NCBI RefSeq assembly: GCF_947503045.1
Contig: NZ_CANNCF010000001.1
Coordinates: 558,001-622,000, forward strand
Direction of reading: 5' to 3'
DNA from: an uncultured Tateyamaria sp.
Lineage (GTDB): Bacteria; Pseudomonadota; Alphaproteobacteria; Rhodobacterales; Rhodobacteraceae
Length of the DNA stretch: 64,000 bases
The notes below the pieces were generated by a model that was not told the origin of the DNA, searched no databases, and worked only from the letters and a program-made list of their open reading frames with translations. Every line of letters starts with the position of its first letter. The stretch's first letter is position 1. The position numbers and the translations under genes are program-made. Positions 1-8,338 of the stretch are shown here, piece after piece.

Positions 1-149
1 GCCACTGATTCTGCCAATGCCGGGTCAGAGATAATTGCCATCAAGTCCTGCCCCACAGCCGCATCAATTGCAGTGAGATTAACGGCCTTGTCGCCCTGAA
101 CGGCAAAAACCGCGTCGCCGTTGGGTGTTTCCCCGACCAGGTATTTCAT
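1..149 (-). CDS. N-terminus of a hydrolase-like protein, cut by window edge (possibly FAA hydrolase family)
   Basis: Only the first 49 or so codons are inside the window. The reading frame opens with ATG at 149 (minus strand) behind an AAGGA Shine-Dalgarno eight bases upstream, so the start is credible. The visible start, MKYLVGETPNGDAVFAV, followed by a short segment with VNL, resembles the small N-terminal domain of fumarylacetoacetate hydrolase family proteins, but the catalytic part lies outside the window, so the family is a guess. The gene is divergent from the malonyl-CoA operon and shares its 92-base regulatory gap, which suggests related regulation. Confidence 0.4.
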   Translation of the reverse strand, partial: MKYLVGETPNGDAVFAVQGDKAVNLTAIDAAVGQDLMAIISDPALAESV

Positions 150-152
150 GCG

Positions 153-165
153 TACAATCCTTGTA
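153..165. promoter_or_regulatory. Inverted repeat TACAA-N3-TTGTA, candidate GntR operator
   Basis: TACAA (153-157) and TTGTA (161-165) form an inverted repeat four bases outside the minus-strand ATG at 149, overlapping its ribosome binding site. A third half-site, TACAA, lies at 185-189. GntR/FCD regulators commonly bind short inverted repeats in divergent promoters, and one is encoded at 644. The assignment is inference from position and symmetry only. Confidence 0.3.
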
Positions 166-206
166 AGTTTCCTCAATTTCTGCCTACAATATGAAAAGAT
201 GTCAAT

Positions 207-220
207 AAATATCGATATTT
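207..220. promoter_or_regulatory. 14-bp perfect palindrome AAATATCGATATTT in divergent promoter
   Basis: A perfect 14-bp AT-rich palindrome lies 22 bases before the ATG at 242, in an otherwise GC-rich region. It could be an operator for the GntR regulator encoded at 644, or simply part of the AT-rich promoter. Nothing in the sequence decides between these. Confidence 0.3.
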
Positions 221-241
221 TTGAACAATAGGGAAAAGGCC

Positions 242-628
242 ATGGTCGCTTGGGCAGAGTACAAGGCAGAAGCAAAGTCGCGCGGGGCACTGGCGCTTGA
301 ACTTTACGTCGCAATGTCGACCCCTGCGAAGGAACCGCAGAACGTGAAAGCGTCGCTGCCCGACCACCTCGCCTATCAGGCAGAGCTGGAACGCGCCGGG
401 GCGCTTGCATTTGCCGGGCCGATGTCGGACGAGACCGGCGCACATATGCAAGGCATGGGGCTGATCATCTACCGCGCCGAAAGCCTTGAGGCCGCGCGCG
501 CACTGGCCGACAATGACCCGATGCACAAAAGTGGTGCGCGCACATATGTCTTGCGTCGATGGATGATCAACGAAGGATCGTTGACCCTGTCTGTCGGGCT
601 GTCTACCAGCCATGTGGCGCTGAGTTAG
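242..628 (+). CDS. YciI-like (YCII-related domain) protein
   Basis: Protein of 128 aa. The ATG at 242 follows AGGGAAAAGG and is preferred to an upstream in-frame TTG at 221. The middle carries the YciI-type pattern: a DHLAYQAELERAGAL helix, then AFAGPMSD, and a later DPMHKSGARTYVLRRW segment. YciI proteins are small ferredoxin-fold proteins with a His/Asp pair; most have no known substrate. It is the first gene of a plus-strand run with a GntR regulator and malonyl-CoA enzymes, so an accessory role in the same pathway is likely but not shown. Confidence 0.7.
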   Translation: MVAWAEYKAEAKSRGALALELYVAMSTPAKEPQNVKASLPDHLAYQAELERAGALAFAGPMSDETGAHMQGMGLIIYRAESLEAARALADNDPMHKSGARTYVLRRWMINEGSLTLSVGLSTSHVALS

Positions 629-643
629 AAAGGGCCGTTGGCC

Positions 644-1306
644 ATGAACATGATGGATGACACAGGCAGCAGAGAGATCTCGGCCACGCGAGCGGCCTAC
701 CTGTCCTTGCGCGAAATGATCCTGATCGGAAAACTGCCCGCCGGGAAAAAGCTGAAGATCGAAGAGCTGCGCACCATGCTAAATGTCGGGGCCTCCCCGG
801 TGCGCGAGGCGCTCAGCCTGCTCACTTCAGATATGCTGGTGGAGCGGATCGATCAGCGGGGCTTTCGCGCCGCTCCGGCGAGCCTCGCCAATTTCGAAGA
901 GATCCTGACCCTGCGCTCGACCCTCGAGGATATGGCCCTGCGCCAGTCCATCGCGCGCGCCACGCCCGACTGGGAAGAACGCCTCGTTTTGTCCCATCAC
1001 CGCATGAAGCGGCTCGCGGGCAGCGAGACCTTTGAAGAGGCGCACAAGTCCTTTCACATGACGCTGCTCAGCAACGCGGATTCGCCAATGCTGCAACGCT
1101 ATTGCAGCCAGCTTTATGATCTTAACATCCGCTACAGGTACCTCGCCGCAGGCGGGTCCACCTATCAAAACCGCGATATCGCCGCCGAGCACGAAGAGAT
1201 CTTTGACGCCGCCGTCGCAGGCGATGCCGAGGCCGCCTCGGCCGCGCTGCTCAGCCACTACCGCCTGACTGGCGACTATCTCTCCACGCAGCTTGGCGCG
1301 CTTTAG
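644..1306 (+). CDS. GntR family transcriptional regulator (FCD type), probable MatR-like regulator
   Basis: Protein of 220 aa. The N-terminus is a winged helix: LSLREMILIGKLPAGKKLK is the usual GntR opening, and ASPVREAL is the recognition helix pattern. The remainder is an all-helical FCD ligand-binding domain containing TLRSTLEDMAL. The ATG at 644 sits nine bases after AAAGGG and is preferred to TTG at 638. It lies 27 bases before malonyl-CoA decarboxylase. In rhizobia a GntR protein (MatR) controls malonate genes, so the same role is inferred here; the effector could be malonate or malonyl-CoA. Confidence 0.85.
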   Translation: MNMMDDTGSREISATRAAYLSLREMILIGKLPAGKKLKIEELRTMLNVGASPVREALSLLTSDMLVERIDQRGFRAAPASLANFEEILTLRSTLEDMALRQSIARATPDWEERLVLSHHRMKRLAGSETFEEAHKSFHMTLLSNADSPMLQRYCSQLYDLNIRYRYLAAGGSTYQNRDIAAEHEEIFDAAVAGDAEAASAALLSHYRLTGDYLSTQLGAL

Positions 1307-1333
1307 GGCAGACCCAGCGCGAAGGACCAGAAT

Positions 1334-2638
1334 ATGACCGTGCAGCGCAATCGTTTCCTGACTGACATGCTCTCGACCCTGTTTGATCGCAGCGACCGCT
1401 TGCGCGGCAAAAACGATGCGCGTGACATCCAGGATCTGTGCCGGGCACTGTTGACCACAGAAGGGGTGATTTCCGGCCAGACGTTGGCGGCCACGGTGTT
1501 CGACCGCTACCGGTCGCTATCGGATGACGAAAAGCACACGTTTTTCCGGTTCCTCAATGACGAGTTGGACATCGACGCCGAGGCCCTCGCCACGCTCGCC
1601 ACGACATATGCCCAAGAACAGACAACCGAGGCCTTTGTCGCCCTGTCGCGCGGGGCCGAACCGAAACGGCAGGAATTGCTGCGCCGCCTGAACCAGCCGA
1701 TGGGGGCGACAGCGGATATCGTGGCGATGCGGGTCGATCTGCTGCGCATTCTCAAGGACAACCCTGATCTGGCCCGTACGGATCACGATTTCACCCACCT
1801 GCTGCGCAGTTGGTTCAATCGCGGCTTTCTGGTGCTCAAGGCCATCGACTGGGACACGCCCGCACGCATTCTCGACAAGATCGTGGCCTATGAGGCGGTC
1901 CACCAGATCAATGATCTGGACGATCTGCGCCGCCGTCTCTACCCGCCAGACCGGCGCTGTTTCGCGTTCTTTCACCCCGCCATGCCGGATGAGCCACTGA
2001 TTTTTGTCGAAGTCGCCCTGACCGAGGCCATCCCCGGATCGGTGACCAATCTCCTGTCCGAAGGGCGCACACCGCTTGAGGCGGAGGATGCGAAAACGGC
2101 TGTGTTCTACTCGATCTCGAATTGCCAGAAGGGGCTGTCGCGGATCAGTTTCGGCAACCAGTTGATCAAGCAGGTTGTGGCCGAACTGTCGCTGGCCCTG
2201 CCTCAGCTTGAGGATTTCGTCACCCTGTCGCCGATCCCCGGTCTGAACGCCTGGCTGGCGAGCCAGACCGACAATCCCGATCACGGTCATGTGGCCGAGG
2301 CGATCCTGCAGCACCGTGCAACCCCGCAGGACGTGCGCGCGATGGCGGCGCGCTATCTGCTGCTGGCCAAGCGCGAGGGCGGCACGCCGCTTGATCCCGT
2401 GGCCCGTTTTCACCTTGGCAACGGGGCGCAGGTCTATGACATCCACGCCGATGCCGACCGCTCGACCAACGGCCTGCGGCAATCGAGCGGGGCGATGGTG
2501 AATTACCTTTACGATCTGTCGCAAACCCAGCGCCGCCACGAAGACTATGCATTGTCCTCCGCCGTCGCGGCAGCCAAACCAGCGCTTGCCCTGTCCACCG
2601 CCTCACTTTCTGCCAAGCCCAAGGAATCCTCATCGTGA
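1334..2638 (+). CDS. Malonyl-CoA decarboxylase
   Basis: Protein of 434 aa that converts malonyl-CoA to acetyl-CoA and CO2. The C-terminal catalytic domain is clear: the FFHPAMPDEPLIFVEVAL block near residue 212, YSISNCQKGLSRISFGNQL near 259, SPIPG at 299-303 carrying the catalytic serine, and RFHLGNGA with the catalytic histidine at about 360. The N-terminal part is the helical oligomerisation domain. The stop overlaps the GTG start of the malonyl-CoA synthetase by four bases, so the two are translationally coupled. No malonate transporter gene is seen nearby. Confidence 0.93.
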   Translation: MTVQRNRFLTDMLSTLFDRSDRLRGKNDARDIQDLCRALLTTEGVISGQTLAATVFDRYRSLSDDEKHTFFRFLNDELDIDAEALATLATTYAQEQTTEAFVALSRGAEPKRQELLRRLNQPMGATADIVAMRVDLLRILKDNPDLARTDHDFTHLLRSWFNRGFLVLKAIDWDTPARILDKIVAYEAVHQINDLDDLRRRLYPPDRRCFAFFHPAMPDEPLIFVEVALTEAIPGSVTNLLSEGRTPLEAEDAKTAVFYSISNCQKGLSRISFGNQLIKQVVAELSLALPQLEDFVTLSPIPGLNAWLASQTDNPDHGHVAEAILQHRATPQDVRAMAARYLLLAKREGGTPLDPVARFHLGNGAQVYDIHADADRSTNGLRQSSGAMVNYLYDLSQTQRRHEDYALSSAVAAAKPALALSTASLSAKPKESSS

Positions 2639-4137
2639 CCAACACCCTTTACGATGCCCTTTTTGCCCCGCATGCCACCAATGACGAGCTCTTTCTGACA
2701 CTCGATGACGGCACGCAAGTCTGCTATGCCCGTTTTGTGGCGCGTATTGGCCAACTTGCGCATGTGTTGCGCGATGCAGGGGTCAATCCAGGTGATCGGG
2801 TCGTGGTGCAAGCGCCCAAGCTGATGGACACGATCGCCCTTTATGGCGCGGCGATCCAGACAGGCGCGGTCTATCTGCCGCTGAACACGGCCTATACCCA
2901 AACCGAATTGCGCTATTTCATCTCGGATGCGACGCCGGCACTGGTTGTCTGCGACGCGCAGAACGAGCAAGCCATTTCAGCGATTTGCGACGGAGCGGCG
3001 CAGGTCTTGACCCTGTCCGCAGATGGCACCGGATCGTTATCAACGCGCGCCGACACCCGCGACACCGGCTTTGACACCGTGGCACGCAGGCCGGATGATC
3101 TGGCCGCACTTCTTTACACTTCGGGCACAACGGGGCGGTCCAAGGGCGCGATGCTGTCGCACAAAAACCTGCTGTCAAACGCTGCGAGCCTGACGGACCT
3201 GTGGCAGATCACCGATCAGGACAGGCTGATCCACGCCTTGCCGATCTTCCACACCCACGGGCTGTTCGTGGCCATGAACACGGCACTTCTGGCGGGCGCG
3301 CAAGTGCGGTTCATGGCCGGGTTCGACCTTGACACGATTGTGCGCGAACTCCCCTCATCAACCCTGATGATGGGGGTGCCGACCTTTTACACCCGGCTGC
3401 TGGGCGATCCGCGCCTTGACGCCGATCTGGTCAAACCGATGCGGCTATTCATTTCCGGCTCCGCCCCGCTGCTCGCCGAAACCCACACCGATTTCGAGGC
3501 TCGCACCGGTCACCGCATTCTGGAACGCTACGGGATGACGGAAACCAACATGATCACCTCCAACCCCTATGACGGCGCGCGCGTGGCTGGCACCGTGGGC
3601 TATGCGCTGCCCGGGACCGAGATCGAGATCACCGATGCGGGCACACCTGTACCGCCGGGCGAGATCGGGATGATCGAAGTGCGCGGCGACAACGTCTTTC
3701 AGGGCTATTGGAACATGCCCGAGAAAACAGCCGAAGAACTGCGCGACACCGGGTTTTTCATCACCGGAGATCTGGGGATCAAATCCGAGGACGGGCGCAT
3801 TTCCATCGTCGGCCGACAGAAGGATCTGATCATTTCAGGCGGCTACAACATCTATCCCAAGGAAATCGAAGACGTGATCAACGACGTTGACGGTGTGCTT
3901 GAAAGCGCGGTCTTTGGCGTGCCGCATCCCGATTTCGGCGAAAGCGTCATGGCGGTGATCGTGCTTGAAAACATCGAGCTTGCACCCGAACAGATTGCCG
4001 CACAGGTCGAACCGGAACTGGCCCGCTTCAAACACCCGAGACAGTACATCATTGCCGACGCATTGCCGCGCAACACGATGGGAAAGGTGCAAAAGAACGT
4101 CCTGCGCGAGGTTCACGCAGAAACGGGCGCCCATTGA
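2635..4137 (+). CDS. matB: Malonyl-CoA synthetase (malonate-CoA ligase, AMP-forming)
   Basis: Protein of 500 aa of the ANL adenylate-forming family, ligating malonate to CoA with ATP. It has the P-loop YTSGTTGRSK at 161-170, the ERYGMTET motif near 296, the GDLG hinge aspartate region, and the C-terminal A10 lysine in MGKVQK (about residue 484). It starts at GTG 2635 inside the decarboxylase stop. Together with the upstream enzyme it forms a malonate to malonyl-CoA to acetyl-CoA route. A related methylmalonyl/malonyl ligase specificity cannot be excluded from sequence alone. Confidence 0.92.
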   Translation: MTNTLYDALFAPHATNDELFLTLDDGTQVCYARFVARIGQLAHVLRDAGVNPGDRVVVQAPKLMDTIALYGAAIQTGAVYLPLNTAYTQTELRYFISDATPALVVCDAQNEQAISAICDGAAQVLTLSADGTGSLSTRADTRDTGFDTVARRPDDLAALLYTSGTTGRSKGAMLSHKNLLSNAASLTDLWQITDQDRLIHALPIFHTHGLFVAMNTALLAGAQVRFMAGFDLDTIVRELPSSTLMMGVPTFYTRLLGDPRLDADLVKPMRLFISGSAPLLAETHTDFEARTGHRILERYGMTETNMITSNPYDGARVAGTVGYALPGTEIEITDAGTPVPPGEIGMIEVRGDNVFQGYWNMPEKTAEELRDTGFFITGDLGIKSEDGRISIVGRQKDLIISGGYNIYPKEIEDVINDVDGVLESAVFGVPHPDFGESVMAVIVLENIELAPEQIAAQVEPELARFKHPRQYIIADALPRNTMGKVQKNVLREVHAETGAH

Positions 4138-4167
4138 GGCGGTCGAATGATCGGACCCTTTGCCCGG

Positions 4168-6438
4168 TCAGGATGCGTGCAGCACATTGAGCAGGTCAGG
4201 CACTGCGCGTTTGGCAACGATGGTGCGAACGGTGTCACCATAACGGCTTGTGATGTCGTACAGACTGTCCGGAGCGCTCGGCAGATCGGGAAACAGAGCG
4301 GCGAGTTCCTGACAGTCCTCTTGCCGCATCATCCGCAGGCTCATGGGGCCGGGATAAAAGCTCTCTGACGGCGCACTTTCGGCAAAAATGATCTGATGTG
4401 CATCAAACATCAGGTGGATGTAGCGCACAGCCCGTTTGCCATGGGCCACCCGCACGCCCGGCATCTCCAGCGCCAGATGCTTGGCGCGCACAAGCCTGTC
4501 CTGCCCGACCAACATGCAATGTTGCGGGGACACCAGCAGCGGGCGGGTATTTCCCAACACGTCTGCATTGATCAGGATGGGTTTCAGGTTCGGCGCGCCC
4601 GCAAGCGTTTCGTGATCCAACTGCCGCGTGCCAATCCAGCGAATGGGTTGCGGGCCATTGTCCGCGGTGATCACCAGATCGCCGACCCTCAGGTCATCGA
4701 TCAGGACATCACCGCGCGGCGTGAGGATCGCCGTGCCGGAGGTAAAGCAGACGACGCCCGTGTTTTCCTGGGTAAAACTGGAGTTGTCCGCGCTCGCGCC
4801 CTGAAAGGTCAGCGAGCCCGAGCCGAACTGGTCGTTGTCGGAATAGTCGGTTGTTTGCCCTCTTGTATCGGTCGTGTTGGACTGGTTCAGGATGCCATCA
4901 TCAGCTTGGTCCGCGTACAGCTCCGATATGTGGTCGTAGTAGCCGCTCAGGTCGATGAAGTCGTTGTTGGTCGTATCCCCGTCATCCAGCGTGCCAGTGT
5001 TGCCGGTGTTGAAATCGGTGATCGTGTCGTCGCCATCACCGGGCGTGTAGACAAAGGTGTCGCTCCCGGTGCCACCGGTCAGAAGGTCGTCGCCTGTTCC
5101 GCCTTCCAACCTGTCATCGCCCGCCCCGCCGTCAATCGTGTCACCACCCTGACTGCCGTAGATCGTGTCGTCACCGCCCGCGCCGTCAATCGTCTGACCG
5201 GTCGTTGCTGCGCGCGCGTCATACACATCCGACTGCTCGGTCAGGGTGACGTTTTCGATCTCGCTGAAGGTGATCGTGTCCGCGCCGTCGGTGATCGACC
5301 CCGCCTCGTCACTGGCGAAATCGACGGTGACCGGGCCGCTGAGCGCGGAGAGGTCGATGGTGTCATCGTCCGTGCCGCCTTCGCCGCCGACAATCGTGTC
5401 ATTGCCAAACCCATCCTCGATGATGAACGTGTCGGCATCGTCACCGCCATCCAGATAGTCTTCGCGGACGCCGCCGACGATGGTGTCATTGCCGCCCTCG
5501 CCGTAGATCGTGTCGTCAGACAGGCTGGCACCGGAATCAAAGATGTAATCGTCGCCCGAACCGCCATAGATCGTGTCGGAATTCAGGCCGCCATCAATCG
5601 TGTCATTGCCGTCGCCGCCGCGGATCGTGTCGGTGCCCGCCCCGCCCTGGATCGAATCGTTGCCGCCATTGCCCGAAATACTGTCTTCACCATCGCCGCC
5701 CAGAATGGTGTCGTCGCCCGATCCCGCGTCGATCGTGTCGTTGCCCGTACCGCCATCGTAATAGTCGCCGACCCCATCATCGGGGATGCCGCCGCCGGAT
5801 GCGAACATGCTGTCATGGCCAGCGCCGCCATATAGGGAATCCCGGCCCTGTTCGCCCGAGACGGTATCGTTGCCGTCGCCGCCATAGACCCGATCGCTCC
5901 CTGCACCACCCGATACCCGGTCCTCGCCGGTGTCGCCGAAAATGGAATCACCTCCAGCGTCGCCATTGATGGTGTCATTGTCCGAGCCGCCGCTGACAGT
6001 GTCGTTGCCATCACCGGCATTGATGTCATCCGACCCCTGGCCGCCATAGATTTCGTCGTTGCCATCGCCCCCTTCGATGCTGTCATTGCCCTCGTGCCCG
6101 GTCAGAGTGTCATTACCGGAATTGCCGTAGATCGTGTCGTTGTTGCCCCCGCCATCGGTATAGTCATCACCCTGCGAGCCACGCACATTCGTAAAGTATT
6201 CGAGCTGGGTCGACCCGCCCATGGTGGCATCGGCCGAGCCGCCATAGTCACTGTCGCCGATGACGAAAGAGGACGTCCCGTCGCTGATGACAATCCGACT
6301 CGCGTCGGGCCAGAAATCGACGGAAAAGTTGGACGGCAGGGCGGAAAAGTCGAGCGTATGGCCTGGCCCGGACTGGCTGATAGACGACCAGAAGGACGCA
6401 TTGTTCCAGTTCGACGTTGTGACCGTATAGGTCGCCAT
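4168..6438 (-). CDS. RTX-type calcium-binding repeat protein with C-terminal Hint domain
   Basis: Protein of 756 aa. Residues about 85-500 are many nonapeptide GGxGxDxhx repeats (for example GGDGNDTVSG), the beta-roll calcium-binding fold typical of type I secreted proteins. From about residue 564 there is a Hint domain, starting CFTSGTAILTPRG and containing VGDLVITADNG and LLVSPQHCML, of the Hint_2 class. There is no N-terminal Sec signal, as expected for type I export. Such fusions are common in Rhodobacterales; the role of the Hint part is not established. The start ATG has GGAG eight bases upstream. It converges on matB with a 30-base gap. Confidence 0.88.
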   Translation of the reverse strand: MATYTVTTSNWNNASFWSSISQSGPGHTLDFSALPSNFSVDFWPDASRIVISDGTSSFVIGDSDYGGSADATMGGSTQLEYFTNVRGSQGDDYTDGGGNNDTIYGNSGNDTLTGHEGNDSIEGGDGNDEIYGGQGSDDINAGDGNDTVSGGSDNDTINGDAGGDSIFGDTGEDRVSGGAGSDRVYGGDGNDTVSGEQGRDSLYGGAGHDSMFASGGGIPDDGVGDYYDGGTGNDTIDAGSGDDTILGGDGEDSISGNGGNDSIQGGAGTDTIRGGDGNDTIDGGLNSDTIYGGSGDDYIFDSGASLSDDTIYGEGGNDTIVGGVREDYLDGGDDADTFIIEDGFGNDTIVGGEGGTDDDTIDLSALSGPVTVDFASDEAGSITDGADTITFSEIENVTLTEQSDVYDARAATTGQTIDGAGGDDTIYGSQGGDTIDGGAGDDRLEGGTGDDLLTGGTGSDTFVYTPGDGDDTITDFNTGNTGTLDDGDTTNNDFIDLSGYYDHISELYADQADDGILNQSNTTDTRGQTTDYSDNDQFGSGSLTFQGASADNSSFTQENTGVVCFTSGTAILTPRGDVLIDDLRVGDLVITADNGPQPIRWIGTRQLDHETLAGAPNLKPILINADVLGNTRPLLVSPQHCMLVGQDRLVRAKHLALEMPGVRVAHGKRAVRYIHLMFDAHQIIFAESAPSESFYPGPMSLRMMRQEDCQELAALFPDLPSAPDSLYDITSRYGDTVRTIVAKRAVPDLLNVLHAS
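4900..6190 (-). repeat. Tandem RTX-coding repeats
   Basis: This stretch of the RTX gene is built from degenerate 27-base units encoding GGxGxDxhx nonapeptides, seen on the plus strand as recurring GTCGTTGCCG-like and ATCGTGTC-like words. It is protein-coding repetition, not an intergenic array, and is a likely site of copy-number change or misassembly. Confidence 0.8.
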
Positions 6439-6700
6439 AACCTGTTACTCCGATGAAAGGTGCAGGGCTTTGCCCCGACACTGAACACTCGGGCCGTTCT
6501 GGCTACCGCTTGGACGATTTTGCGCGCCAACATAGGCGGATCGGAATTGAGAAATGATGAATTGCAGCGCCCTGCCGGGTTTGCTGCCTCTATCGCTTGT
6601 CACAGGACTATGCCGGCGCGGCCCGATCAGGTGCGTGCGGCCACGTCTCTAGCGTAGTTCGTGCAGGTGCTGGTTGGGATTCCCGGCCTGTCCCGTCGTC

Positions 6701-8326
6701 TCAGGTGATGACGTCAGGGGCGGTCCGACCTGTATGGGCTTCAATCCCGATGATCGCATGGGCCGCGGTGATCACGTTCCTCAGGGCGGCCTGCGGTTCA
6801 AGGTCCAGTTTGCCGGTTTCGAGCGTTTCGAGATAAAGGCGCAGTGTTGCGCCGCTGGTGCCCGTCCCCGACAGCCGCACGACAAAGCGCGCACCGCCCT
6901 CAAACACAACCCGCACGCCCTGCTGGGCCGAAGTGCTGCCATCCACCGGGTCGAGATAGGCGTAATCATCCGCATGGGCGACGGTCAGCGGCCCCTCGAC
7001 CCGACCTGACAGCCCGGCGAGCTTGCCGCGCAATTCGGCCATAAGCGCATCGGCCTTGTCCGTGGCAATCGCCTCGAAATCGTGGCGCGAGTAATAGTTG
7101 CGCCCGAACCGCGCCCAGTGATCACCCATCAGCTCCGGCACGGATTTACCCGTGGCCGCCATGATGTTCAGCCACATCAACACCGCCCACACACCATCCT
7201 TTTCGCGCACATGGTCCGACCCCGTGCCAAAGCTTTCTTCGCCGCACAGGGACACGCGGCCATCATCCATCAGGTTGCCGAAAAACTTCCAGCCCGTGGG
7301 GGTCTCGTAACAGTCGATTCCCAGCGCCTCGGCCACGCGATCCACGGCCGCCGAGGTGGGCATAGAACGCGCCACACCCTTCAACCCGTCACTGTAGCCC
7401 GGCGCGAGATGGGCGTTGGCCGCAATAACGGCGAGGCTGTCGGAGGGGCTGACATAACAATTCGGACCGACAATCATGTTGCGATCGCCGTCCCCATCCG
7501 AGGCGCAGCCAAAGCCGGGCGCATCCGCGCCCATCATCTCGTCCATCAACTCATGCGCCCAGGTGGGGTTGGGATCAGGATGCATGCCGCCAAAATCGGG
7601 CAGGGGGGTGCCATGGACAACCGTGCCCGCAGGTGCGCCCAGCGTGTCTTCAAGGATGCGCGTGGCGTAGGGGCCGGTAATGGCGCACATCGCATCAAAG
7701 CGAATGCGCAAGCCGCCCTTGATCATCTCGGCGATGGCCGGGAAATCGAACAGGGATTTCATCAGGTCCACATAGGCCTCGACGGGGTCGATGATGTTGA
7801 CCTGCATCTCGCCCAGCGTGCTGACGCCGAGGGTCGACAGATCGACCGGGTCGCCTTGCCAGATGTGATAGGCCTCGAGGGTCTTGGTGCGCTCAAAGAT
7901 CGCATCTGTGACGGATTCCGGGGCCGGGCCGCCATTGGGCATGTTGAACTTGATGCCGAAATCCTCGTCGATGCCGCCGGGGTTGTGGCTGGCCGACAGG
8001 ATCACGCCGCCATCGGTCTTCATCGTGCGGATCAGGTTCGAGGCCGCAGGTGTGGACAGCAGCGCGTTCTGACCCACGATGCAGCGTGCCGCCCCATTGG
8101 CCGCAGCCATGGCCAAAATCGTCTGGGTGGCCACATCGTTGTGATAGCGCCCGTCGCCGCCCACAACCAGTGTCTTGCCCGCAACCCCGCCAATGCCGTC
8201 AAACATCGCCTGCACAAAGTTCTCGAGGTAGTGCTCACCCATGAACACGCGGCATTTCTTGCGCAGTCCTGATGTGCCGGGCTTTTGGCCATCAATCGGG
8301 GCGGTCGCAATGGTCGCTATGGTCAT
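6701..8326 (-). CDS. pgm: Phosphoglucomutase (alpha-D-glucose phosphate-specific)
   Basis: Protein of 541 aa interconverting glucose 1-phosphate and glucose 6-phosphate. The phosphoserine loop SASHNPGG is near residue 109, the metal-binding loop DGDGDR near 275, the sugar-binding GEESFG further on, and the phosphate-binding RLSGTGTSG near the C-terminus. Length fits the alpha-phosphohexomutase family. It is the last gene of the glycogen operon, 12 bases after glgX, with AAAGGAC in front. It links glycogen turnover to central metabolism. Confidence 0.95.
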   Translation of the reverse strand: MTIATIATAPIDGQKPGTSGLRKKCRVFMGEHYLENFVQAMFDGIGGVAGKTLVVGGDGRYHNDVATQTILAMAAANGAARCIVGQNALLSTPAASNLIRTMKTDGGVILSASHNPGGIDEDFGIKFNMPNGGPAPESVTDAIFERTKTLEAYHIWQGDPVDLSTLGVSTLGEMQVNIIDPVEAYVDLMKSLFDFPAIAEMIKGGLRIRFDAMCAITGPYATRILEDTLGAPAGTVVHGTPLPDFGGMHPDPNPTWAHELMDEMMGADAPGFGCASDGDGDRNMIVGPNCYVSPSDSLAVIAANAHLAPGYSDGLKGVARSMPTSAAVDRVAEALGIDCYETPTGWKFFGNLMDDGRVSLCGEESFGTGSDHVREKDGVWAVLMWLNIMAATGKSVPELMGDHWARFGRNYYSRHDFEAIATDKADALMAELRGKLAGLSGRVEGPLTVAHADDYAYLDPVDGSTSAQQGVRVVFEGGARFVVRLSGTGTSGATLRLYLETLETGKLDLEPQAALRNVITAAHAIIGIEAHTGRTAPDVIT

Positions 8327-8338
8327 GGGGCGGTCCTT

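Noticed and set aside
4900-6190. Short tandem repeats resembling a repeat array or CRISPR
   Set aside because: The repetition is in frame and encodes RTX nonapeptides. There are no constant repeats separated by unique spacers.
7082-8272. Long open frame antisense to pgm (396 codons)
   Set aside because: It is a shadow of high-GC codon bias opposite a clear phosphoglucomutase. There is no ribosome binding site or recognisable domain.
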